Source: Stictocephala bisonia
Taxonomy: Eukaryota > Arthropoda > Insecta > Hemiptera > Membracidae
NCBI GenBank assembly: GCA_035578905.1
Contig: JAQJVL010000148.1
Span: forward strand, 558,001 to 622,000
Length of the DNA stretch: 64,000 nt
Direction: 5' to 3'
Position 1 is the first letter of the stretch. Each line of letters opens with the position of its first letter. Under the pieces are notes generated by a model, which worked only from the letters and a program-made list of their open reading frames with translations, was not told where the DNA came from and searched no databases. The translations under genes were made by a program, and so were the position numbers. Positions 48,110 to 57,132 of the stretch are shown in pieces.

Positions 48110-48362
48110 GGTTAAATTATCAATAACAGTTGTCCCAAAATTATGTGAATTTTATTTGCTCCAAAAAAGTTTGGACCAATTACTAAAATAGACCCCCACC
48201 CACCAGCAGCTACTCAATTCACCACCAGTGAGTTAGCAGTCAATAATTGTAGAAATAATCTTTGATATAGTATATCCTTTAGTTTGTGTGACGATTTAGA
48301 AGGCTGTGGACCCGAATTGGTGCAGCGTGGATTCCTCTATGGATGAAATGTTCATTTGAGAA

Positions 48363-49560
48363 TTTTTTTTTTTTTACAAATTTTTATTTACAATCTGTTT
48401 TTACAAAAACAATGAGTAAATGCGATAACATTATACAAGTAACACGCAGTTAGTTAATGTTCATCAACAAAACTAACAAAGAATAAATAATATTTACAAC
48501 ATCATTCCCTGAAACGAGAATCTAGGTCTAGCACGTGAAATCGGTTAAGTCTATAAACATGATCACTGTTGTCCAGTAGGTTTAGTGCCAGGGAGTTTGG
48601 ATGGTTTTCCAATTTTGAAATGTATTTTGAACTGAATCTTGAAATTTCTTGTTTCACTTTTGGAATTTTGGTGTCCTGATGGAGTATGTTGTTATTTATA
48701 TACCATGGAGCTTGGAGAATACAACGGAGAGCTTTATTCTGAAATCGTTGAATTATTTCAATATTTGTATTACTTGCTGTACCCCAAAGTTGAATTCCGT
48801 ACGTCCAAATGGGCTTTAGAACTGTTTTGTAGACTAAGAGCTTGTTTTCTAGAGAAAGTTGTGAGTTTCGAGATAAAAGCCAATAAAGATTTCTAAATTT
48901 TGAATGTAAAGATAACCTTTTATTCCAGATATGACTTTGCCAAGTGAGCCTCCGGTCGAGTGTCATTCCGAGGTACTTGACTTCATTTACTTGAGGTATT
49001 AGTACGTTGTTGATGGAAACTGGAGGGCATGTGGCAATTTTTGTAGTAAATGTAATATGAGCAGATTTATTCTCGTTGACAGCAATTTTCCACGTCTTGA
49101 GCCAATCAGACAAGTCATTAAGAGCTAGCTAGCTGGAGTGAGTGGGAAGCTGTGATTGGGTTGTGATGAGTAGTGATGAGCGCAGTGTCGTCGGCGAATG
49201 TAGCTATTGTTACGTTAGGGTGAACAGGTGTATCAGCAGTGTATATCGTGTACAAGACTGGAGCTAACACACTTCCTTGAGGAACACCCGCTTCTTGTTT
49301 GTGTAATTCACCGTAAGCATCTTCATACTTGACTCTAAAATGTCTGTTGGATAAATATGAGTTGAAAATATTGAAATAAGTATGAGGAACTTTAATTTTA
49401 AGCTTGTATAGTAAGCCATCAAACCACACTTTATCAAACGCCTGTCGCACATCGAGGAAGGCTGCTGAACAAAACATTTTTCGTTCAAAACTTTGTTTGA
49501 TTATGTCAACAACTCGGTGTACTTGTTCGATTTTTAATGATTTTTTCGATTATTCGATTT
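48363..49560 (-). mobile_element. 5'-truncated jockey-like non-LTR retrotransposon
   Basis: A reverse-oriented 3' half of a jockey element. Its 3' end carries AACAGATTGTAAATAAAAAT and a poly(A) of about 13 bases (poly(T) on the plus strand, 48363-48375). Coding sequence begins within the RT near 49530 (IEQVHRVVDIIKQSFERK), so the 5' part was never copied or is lost, as is usual for LINE insertions. It sits just upstream of the 5' end of the CR1-group LINE. Confidence 0.85.
48502..49533 (-). pseudogene. jockey-like reverse transcriptase (C-terminal half), one frameshift
   Basis: The RT blocks are clear: AAFLDVRQAFDKVWFDGLLY (about 49460), EAGVPQGSVLAPVLYTIYTAD (about 49285) and the active site FADDTAL (about 49200). 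The second piece (49113-48502, 203 residues) continues with WLKTWKIAVNENKSAHITF, VKYLGMTLDRRLTWQSHI and LKPIWTYGIQLWGTAS, and ends VYRLNRFHVLDLDSRFRE. The two pieces are in different frames. At 49124-49134 the sequence GCTAGCTAGCT suggests a 4-bp CTAG duplication as the cause of the shift. Apart from that and the truncation, the coding sequence is well preserved, so this insertion is younger than the other LINEs here. Confidence 0.9.
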
Positions 49561-49879
49561 GAGAATGACAGATGAAACGGCTTGTTAATTACAGATGGAA
49601 TGGAATTGGAGTAATTTCTGTTAGGTTAGTTATGTGATCGGCAGCTATGATACAGAAACAATCAACATTAGTTGTGGGGGGGAGGTGTGTTATACACATT
49701 CAGCTCACCAAATGCTGAAGTAAGATATAAGGCAAGTAGTCCAAAAAGCCAATAAGCTATTCAAATTAATCAGAAACCAGAGATCAAAACTATGACTAAA
49801 CAACAACATCAGCCATCTTGAAAAAAAAAATACTATTGTTTTATCCCTGTTGGTTGTTACTTCTGTTCTTTTAGTCGCT
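49561..49879. other. Non-coding spacer
   Basis: Nothing is recognised between the truncated jockey and the Penelope fragment. Confidence 0.35.
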
Positions 49880-50215
49880 GAAAATGCATTATGAAAAACT
49901 ATTTCGGAATCAAAATTAACCTGTTCATTATTAATTTATCACGATCCTTACATTTTTATTTAAAAATAAATAACTCTTCCCAAGCATTCATAATACGACC
50001 CTTCTTACAAACTTTTAGAATATCTACATTTTCATATATTTTATTCAAACTGTGGGTACAATTCAGAAGGTGTTTAGCTACATTAGATCTGTCAGGTTTC
50101 TTGTTTTTAAAAGCAAAGACATGATTTTATATATTTTGTTAAAATTTACAGTCTGACCTATGTAAAATATATTACAATCATTACAGTTAATCCTATATAT
50201 TCCTGAATTAATGAA
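49880..50215 (-). pseudogene. Penelope-like element GIY-YIG endonuclease fragment
   Basis: On the minus strand, GIYRINCNDCNIFYIGQT (about 50205-50150) is the GIY-YIG nuclease signature of Penelope-like elements. After a frame change come SNVAKHLLNCTHSLNKIYE and CKKGRIMNAWEELFIFK, the usual end of the PLE protein (xxKGxxMNxLEExEI). The RT part is missing. It is a separate fragment from the PLE RT at 4286-4936; whether they belong to one family cannot be told because they do not overlap. Confidence 0.8.
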
Positions 50216-50274
50216 TTTATCTTCACTTTCAATATATCACCTAACACCAAAGTTAGTAATCATTTGGAAAATGA

Positions 50275-50612
50275 AATCCCAAATCTTATTCGTGTTAAAC
50301 GGCTGTTTGGCGATTTGAAGGCAGCTAAAGGTGAACTTCTTGGTTGCTTTGTAACATTATTTTGACACCGACAGCTTCAATTGTACCTAGACGAGGAAAA
50401 TATATATAATGGTGGGAAATATTTCTTTTAATAACAGTAACAACCTTTTCCGAAGCTTCAAATGACACCTGTCTTCCCATAAATAGAGTATTCACGATTC
50501 TGTGACAGAAGCTACATCGATATTGTGACGAGCAAAGAAAGATAGGAATGTATTATCTGTAACTTTTAATCCATTAGCCATTCAATTTAGGAATTGTTAA
50601 GTTTTGTACACT
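50275..50612 (-). pseudogene. jockey-like endonuclease N-terminal fragment
   Basis: Minus-strand translation gives ANGLKVTDNTFLSFFARHNI followed by DVASVTES, the start of a LINE endonuclease (NANGL...IDVxxITETHL). Further on, with frame changes, come IKRNISHHYIYFPRLG and EAVGVKIMLQSNQEVHL. It ends abruptly next to the Penelope GIY-YIG piece. It is a decayed fragment, not contiguous with the jockey at 48363-49560. Confidence 0.7.
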
Positions 50613-50924
50613 GCAATTTTCTAAGTGGATTCATTTTGGAAAAGAGATGTAGCACTGTATATGATCAATAATGGGTAGGGTTCAATAAACTAATCCTAAT
50701 ATAATATATATAAAAGCCATTTACCACTCACCACTATTTCTCAAAAACTATACGTTGAATTTACTTGACATTTTGTACATAGGGATTATCTTGGTCCTTA
50801 GAGGCTCAATAACAAAGGTTTTTCCTCTTCGATCGGAGGACTCCGCCCCACTAACCTTCAACATTTCCATAGTATTCTTATGGATCTACATTAATTGATT
50901 GATTTATTTTATTGGCAGCTGTTA

Positions 50925-50969
50925 AATAAAACAAATTGAATATAATAATTATATTCAATTTGTTTTATT
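50925..50969. repeat. 45-bp near-perfect palindrome
   Basis: Two 22-bp arms (AATAAAACAAATTGAATA... and its reverse complement) surround a single central base. No function is assigned. Confidence 0.9.
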
Positions 50970-51287
50970 ATTGTGGTTGGCTAAACTTTTAAAATTAAAA
51001 ATAATTGAGTTCAGTTGTAAATTATGCATAGACTATTTTTAATTTTTCCTCTTGGTAAAACTTTACTTTTCACAGATGAAAAATGTTCTCCTCCAAAAAA
51101 TATTTTCAGTACTCTCAAAGTTAGCGCATATAAGTGTTTTGAGAAAAAAAACTTGAAAAATGTGTAATATGATAATCCAACTAAATAACCTTTTGTTAAA
51201 TTATCCATTTTGTTTTATGAAAATAATTTACCCTATGCATGATTTGGATAAGATTTTACAGTATATTTATTTATTTTTGTTTACTAT

Positions 51288-51322
51288 GTCATGACCACAG
51301 AACATTACTCTGTGGTCATGAC
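51288..51322. repeat. Perfect 14-bp hairpin with 7-base loop
   Basis: GTCATGACCACAGA (51288-51301) and TCTGTGGTCATGAC (51309-51322) are exact reverse complements around ACATTAC. It lies about 200 bp before the jockey gag-like sequence. Confidence 0.9.
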
Positions 51323-51510
51323 GATTTTGTAAGTTTACTGCCAATATGTAATCATAATAGTGTATGTTTTAAAAAAAGAACACTTTACTCAACTTCACAA
51401 CAGGTATGACGTTTTGAAAGGTAGAACCTAAGACAACATTCCTGACAGTACCACTCCTGTAGCTTTGATATTAATAATAGCGATCTTAACAACACATCAA
51501 AGGAACCTAA

Positions 51511-52170
51511 ATGCCCTCCCATATTCTTTCCAGATGTAAATACAGTAATGTGGGAGCACTGATGAACACCTTTATTAAAATAGTAAACAAAGAGGACTTC
51601 TCGTACAAGCGAATTACCAGAAACACTGTTAAAATTCAGTCTCGATCATCCGATGTCTACAGAAAACTAGTTGCTAAGTTAACTGAGGTGAGTGTTTGTT
51701 TTCATACTTACCAATTGAAACAGGAGAGGGCTTTTGGATTTGTGCTAAAGCGTGTGCACTTCTCTGAAGATAAAAATGATGTCGCTGATGAAATAAGTAA
51801 ATTGGGCGTTAGAGTGAGAAATGTATCCAATGTTATAAGTATTCGAACAAAATAGCAATTACCGATGTTTTTTATAAACTTGGAACCTAGACCAAACAAC
51901 AACAATATTTTTAAAATTCAGTATTTTTAAAATGTAAGCTAATATTAGAGGCACCTTATTCAAAACGGGAAATTGTGCAATGCAAAAGGTGCCAATATGG
52001 TCATACTAAGGATTATTGTACGCGCCCATTTATTTAAATGTGTTAAATGTGGGCAAGCCCATGACATGTCAAAATGCCCAAAGGATAGAACCAGCCCAGC
52101 CATTTGTGCACTGTGTAATGGGGATCATCCCGCCAATTATAAGGGATGTGCTGTCTACAAATAGATTCAA
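51511..52170 (+). pseudogene. jockey ORF1 (gag-like) with CCHC zinc knuckles, broken
   Basis: The first frame (51511-51855) has NTVKIQSRSSDVYRKL and FHTYQLKQERAFGFVLKRVH, the conserved segment that precedes the zinc knuckles in jockey-group gag proteins. After a stop at 51853 and frame changes come the knuckles: a decayed first one near 51970-52020 (CKRC, YGHTKDYC in shifted frames), CVKCGQAHDMSKC (about 52035-52075) and CALCNGDHPANYKGC (about 52110-52150). ORF1 binds the element RNA. Multiple lesions make it non-functional. Confidence 0.85.
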
Positions 52171-52489
52171 AGCAAGATGTTTCCAAAATTGCGTGAAAAA
52201 ACTGTTGGTGAAAATGCTGGCCAAACTAAATTACCTACTGTCAAACAACCATCTTCTATCAAACTCTATGTATCGTTTTCAGCAGCTGTAATAAATTGCA
52301 AACCAAGTACGTCTACCAGCTCTTCCACAAGTAGTAATAATGCCTCAGTGATAAAAATACTGATCGTAAGTCTGAATCTGTAGCATATTATTTTGAAAGA
52401 GTAGAACAGTTGTTTGTTTGACAATCTGAACAAATAGGGGCATTGCTTAATCTCCTAGCTGTCGTGCTTACTAAACTATCAAAATGAAC

Positions 52490-55132
52490 AGTTCTTAAGA
52501 TCGCTATTTGGAACGCCAACGGACTGGCACAGCATTGCCAAGAACTAAAATTGTTTGTACATCAACATAATTTGAATTTAATACTTCCTTCTGAAACCCA
52601 TTTAATAACAGAAATTTATTTAATATTCCTTCTTATATTTTCTATCACAGCAACCATCCAGACAACAGAACTCATGGGAGTGCTGCTATTATAATCAAAA
52701 GTCACATCAACCATTACAAAATATGCAATTTGACTACCTTCAAGCCTCTATTGTAGTTGTGAAATGTAGCACAGGATTTCAGCTGTTTACTTTCCTCCAC
52801 GGTATGCCATTAGCGCGGACCAGTTTAGGATTTCTTCGATAGCCTAGGTGGAACAGTTATTGTGGGTGGAGACTTAATGTTAAGCATCACCATTGGGGAT
52901 CCAGAATTATTAATCCTCGAGGAAGAAGAGTATTGTTTAGAACCGTTCATGACAGCAATCTACAATGTTTATCTTCAGGGTCAAAAACATACTGGCCCTC
53001 AGATCTGAATAAAATCCCCGATTTACTGGATTTCTTTGTCGTAAAAGGTGTATCTCCAAACTTTTTCCAAGTAAATTCTTGTTTAGACTTATTATCAGAT
53101 CATTCACCTGTTCTACTTATGTTTAGTGCATGAGCATTTAGTCTTGATAAACCTCCAAGTCTTTCAAACAAATACACTAATTAGGAATTATTTAGGACTG
53201 CGGTTGGTAAGAATATTGATCTAAAATTTCCTCTGAAAACAGCTGCTGATTTGGAGCAACGAGTAGGCCTATATGTTTTTAGCTGTGCCATTCAATCTGC
53301 AGCGTGGGAAGCAACTCCACTGCCAGCTAACTCTTCATGCACAAACCTGACAACTATCCACTGTACATTAGACTTATGATTGCTGAAAAACGTAGGTTAC
53401 GAAGGATTTGACAAACTTCAAGGAATCTTAATGAAAAAAGAAATGTTAACCAAGCCGCTAGGCAGCTAAAACAAGATCTTTTCCAAATTAAAAATCGGTG
53501 GTTTGAGAACTTTACCGAGAATCTAACTGTAACTGCTGACACTGATTACTCTCTTTGGAAATCAACAATATTTAAAATGTACAAAACAAACCAATCCTCC
53601 AGTTAGAAAAGAAGATGGAAGCTGGGCAAAAAGTGTTGAAGAAAAACTGGCATTGTTTTCGCGGTATTTCCCAAATATTTTCAAACCTTATCCACACTAT
53701 CCAGGTGTTGATGAAAGCGAAATTACTGAATACCTGGATTCACCCCTACAATTGGACTTACCAATCAAATAATTCCGACCTTCAGAAGTAAAGAATGCTA
53801 TATATGGCCTCCGACCTCACAAGTGTCCAGGATTCGACCTTGTAAGTGGAAAGGTTTTAAAGAACTTGCCAAGGAAGGGAGTAATTATGTTCACATACAT
53901 ATTCAACGCAATCATAAGACTAGAAGTTTTCCTGCCCAATGGAAAGTAGCTCAGTTGGTTGTTGTGCCTAAACCAGGAAAACTCTTAACTGAAGTGTCTT
54001 CATATAGGCCTATAAGTCTACTACCTATACTGTCTAAGTTGTTTGAACATTTTTACTTCAACGTTTACAAACTGCTACAAATGACATACGTTTGGTTCCT
54101 GAACATCAATTTGGTTTCCAAAGAAATCACTCTACCATTGAACAGGTTCATAGATAAGAATAAGAATAAGCAAAAGAATACTGTTCTTCTGCATTTCTAG
54201 ACGTGTCTCAAGCTTTTGAAAAGGTGTGACACAATGTTCTGTTGTACAATTAAAACAAATCACTTCCGCATACTTTTTACAGCGCAATAAAATCTTTTCT
54301 TTCAAATAGGCAATTTCAAATCAAGCGTCAAAATTTAAATTCAGATTTTTTACCTATATGTGCTGGCGTCCTCAAGGTAGCGTCCCTGGGCCTGATTACT
54401 TTACATCATTTACATGGCGGACATCCCAGTAAACGACGCCACTACTACCACAGCTACTTTTGCTGATGACACAGCATTTTATCATCACATGAGAGTTTAC
54501 AAGCAAATTAAGTGCAAGGTAATTTTGATGATTGTTTAACTTTTCTTGGTATTTTGAACTAATCCGCTTGATCTCCTCTTTCACTGTCAAAATCTGAATG
54601 TCATTGTGTATAGTTCTGTTTGAAACGAACCATGGAGCACCAATCGTTCTTAAAGTCTTCGATTGAAAAGTTGAATTATTTAAATATTTGATTCACCACT
54701 CGTTCTCCAAAGTTGCAAACCATATGTCCAGACAGGTTTTAATATAATTTTATAAAAAATAATTTGGTTAGGTTTACTAAGTTTTGATTTGTAGTTCAGA
54801 AGCCATGACAGTTTTTGGGATTTCAAATTTAGTTGCAGTCTTTAATACCATATATGTGTTCTCCAAGTCTTATCCAGATGTATACCTAAATATTTTACAG
54901 AATCTACTTTAGGTAAAGAGACGTTGTTGAGTGATAAAGGGGTAGAGTATCCATGTCTTAGGGTAAAGGTAATATGGCTAGATTTGGTTTCATTCACCTT
55001 GATCCTCCATTTATGCAGCTACCTTTCAATATGGTTAAGACTGTCTTGTACGTTTTGAGATGCAGCTCATGTGATGGTCGTAAGGTTGAATCGAGCAACG
55101 GTATTGAGCCTGCCGTACAAATTTTAACTTTG
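52490..55132 (+). pseudogene. jockey ORF2 (endonuclease, reverse transcriptase), broken and partly inverted
   Basis: The endonuclease starts with AIWNANGLAQHCQELKLFV (about 52500), includes VVGGDLML-like sequence (about 52860) and ends LDLLSDHSPVLLMFS (53133). The RT region shows FPAQWKVAQLVVVPKPGK and SSYRPISLLPILSKLFE (about 53930-54050), AFLDVSQAFEKV in shifted frame (about 54195), ADIPVNDA and ATFADDTAFYHH (about 54420-54490). Then the coding strand flips. On the minus strand from about 55065 to 54494 it continues with HKWRIKVNETKSSHITF, VKYLGIHLDKTW and YQEKLNNHQNYLALNLL. After 55066 the plus strand resumes with HVMVVRLNRATVLSLPYKF and a stop near 55130. Many stops are present. Confidence 0.85.
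54494..55065 (-). other. 572-bp in-place inversion inside the jockey ORF2
   Basis: CATCACATGAG (54483-54493) and its exact reverse complement CTCATGTGATG (55066-55076) bracket the segment. Element order is restored across both breakpoints only if the segment is flipped: FADDTAFYHH leads into the KWRIKVNE block, and LALNLL leads into HVMVVRLNR. The protein order was compared with the intact jockey at 48502-49533. Confidence 0.8.
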
Positions 55133-55274
55133 AAACATTCTCATTCAAAGACTTTTTTTGTGCACTATTTCTGAACAGACACCTACTCATGTGCTTGTAA
55201 ATATGCCATATTTTTTACTTATTATTATGTTGAATTTAACAGATTGTAAAATAAAACAGAGTTAAAAAAATTTA

Positions 55275-55926
55275 CAACAGCTGTATGAATGGACTTTTTT
55301 TGAATGGAAGAAGAAGAATCTAGAGAGCACTTACTGAGCTACACTACACTTCTGTTTTGCTTGCTGTTAATTAACAGAAACAGATGTTAGTTGTGGGCTT
55401 GTGGCCTGAAGTGACAGTGACATACGGAGAGTTTGAATAAGTATTTGAAGCAATGGATGACAGACAGCACACATATTTTTACACTGTATGACATTACATA
55501 ATTATCTTATCTCAACTGATATCAATTTAAAATTTTATATATAGTGAGTGACGTTGTTTGGAAAACTGTAAGTATTCTTCTGCATGTAGAGTTTCTTTTT
55601 GTAATGTTTTCGTTTACTAAGTATGCTGGTTAGTTTATTTAATACTATTTTGAATCGTATCTTAATTAGAACTGTTATGACGGTAACTTATGAATGAATT
55701 GTTATACTGTATAGGTTTGCAGCCAAAGTCTGGAAGGTTTTCTTTAACTTAGTTAAAAGGATTTTAATATTTTTAGGCATAATAACTAGGTTTAAAATTA
55801 AGGTAGAATTGGGCTTAATATTTAGATACTGAAAGAAGATAGGTATCAATAAATGGCTTATAGGCTACCTTGTTGATTTTTACTAACTAAACTAGTAGCT
55901 TATATTCAAGAACACATTATTTTTTA
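55275..55926. other. AT-rich non-coding stretch
   Basis: Nothing is recognised between the LINE tail and the quasi-palindromic element. Confidence 0.4.
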
Positions 55927-55929
55927 TCG

Positions 55930-57129
55930 GTGTGAAACTGTCCAGTATTTCCAACCAGTTGAAGGGAAAAGGATAATTATAAGAGGGAAAAGGGTATTAA
56001 CCGGGAGAAAAGGGTATTTTTTAGGGAATTACGAGAAAATTGTTAAATATTTCTCCAATTCAAGTTTGAATGAGCAAAACTGTTTCCTACGTTAACACAA
56101 AAAAAGCAAACATACATTACCCGATTTGAAGAATCATACAGCAGATTTCTTCAGGTGTGCTACCATCAAACATAACCTGATTTTAGTTAACGCACTATCA
56201 AATGAACAACTTACTTAATCACATATTTCAAAGTTCTCTAAGTTCCAAAAGCTTCTGCCCGGCAATCTTTTGATCATGGCACGTTGTACCCCCGGGTAGT
56301 ACCTTTCTTAATATAGTGCACTGGGTAGGCCCCATTTAATTGTTTAAGGGATATCGACTAATAAACTTAGCGCAAATGACGGTCAGTTGCCAAAATCTCC
56401 CATTTCAAAGTGCTCTAAGTTCTAAAACTTCCAAGCAGCAATTTAAGAGATATTTACTTGTAAACTTAGCACAAATAATAGGCGATTTTGACGACTGACT
56501 GTTATTTGCGCTAAGTTTATCAGTAGATATCTCTTAAACAATTAAATGGGGCCTACCCAGTGCACTTTATTAGGAAAAGTACTAACCGAGATTACAACGA
56601 GCCATTAACAAAAAAATTGCTGCTTAGAAGTTTTTAGAACTTAGAACACTTTGAAATAGGCGATTTTGGTGATTGACCGTTATTTGCGCTAAGTTTACAA
56701 GAAAATATCTCAAAACCTAAACATTGTGGCCCAACCAATGTATTGTATTAGGTTAGGTAGTTCCCGAGGGTGAAACTTCCTATATTCAAAAAGTTTTTTG
56801 CATGAACGATTTTACAACTCACTGTACTTTGAAATATGTGATTAAGTACGTCGCTAATTTGATAGTGTGCTTACTAAAGTGAGGTTATGTTAGTTGGCAG
56901 CACACGTGAAGAAATTTGCTGTAATATTCTTCCCATTGGGTAATATATGTTTGCTTTTTGTTACTTCCTTGCAATTTTCTTAATGTGCAGGAAACAGTTT
57001 TGCTCATTAAAACTTGAGTTAGAAAAATATTTAATATTTTCCCCGTAGTACCTTAAAAAAAATACCCTTTCCCCCCTTATAATTACCCTTTTCCCTTTTA
57101 CTGGATGGAAATACTGGACAGTTTCACAC
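55930..57129. mobile_element. 1,200-bp quasi-palindromic TIR element flanked by TCG
   Basis: The ends are inverted repeats, GTGTGAAACTGTCCAGTATT and its complement at the right end. TCG occurs on both sides (55927-55929 and 57130-57132), a candidate 3-bp target duplication. Similarity continues inward over most of both halves (AAAAGGGTATT, GCAAACATA, AACATAACCT, CATATTTCAAAGT, TGGGTAGGCCCCATTTAATTG, CGCTAAGTTTA and their complements). Almost the whole element can fold back. No transposase frame is present. The superfamily is not determined; the 3-bp duplication would fit Harbinger- or CACTA-type insertion. Confidence 0.85.
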
Positions 57130-57132
57130 TCG

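Larger units (their letters stand above)
43750..48200 (-). mobile_element. CR1-group non-LTR retrotransposon, nearly full length, degenerate
   Basis: A LINE of about 4.4 kb in reverse orientation: 5' UTR (about 48110-48200), ORF1 with a PHD finger and coiled coil (48109 to about 47175), ORF2 with endonuclease, reverse transcriptase and C-terminal region (about 47150-44437), then a ~690-bp 3' UTR ending in an AAATAAATAAATAAAG-type tail at about 43750. ORF1 with a PHD finger is typical of the CR1/L2/Daphne/Crack group rather than of jockey. The exact 5' end is uncertain and no target duplication was found. Several frameshifts mean it is not autonomous. Confidence 0.85.
50690..51400. other. Non-coding stretch with two strong hairpins
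   Basis: No gene is recognised. It includes the palindrome at 50925-50969 and the hairpin at 51288-51322. Confidence 0.4.
51480..55270 (+). mobile_element. Degenerate jockey-like LINE with an internal inversion
   Basis: A plus-oriented jockey-type element: gag-like ORF1 with zinc knuckles (51511-52170), endonuclease (about 52490-53130), reverse transcriptase (about 53780-54490), an inverted block (54494-55065), the last residues of ORF2 back in forward orientation, a ~140-bp 3' UTR with AACAGATTGTAAAATAAAA and an A-run ending near 55270. The 3' end is close to that of the jockey at 48363, so they belong to the same broad family. The 5' end is not resolved. Stops and frame changes are frequent; it is an old insertion. 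Confidence 0.85.

Noticed and set aside
50690..50890. Second Helitron 5' end (ATATATATAAAAGCC)
   Set aside because: The AT-rich start is suggestive, but I found no CTAG end with a hairpin downstream.
54396..54590. Separate minus-strand jockey insertion next to the plus-strand one
   Set aside because: The minus-strand block is exactly the missing piece of the plus-strand copy, and the plus-strand coding resumes after it, so one inverted segment explains the data better.
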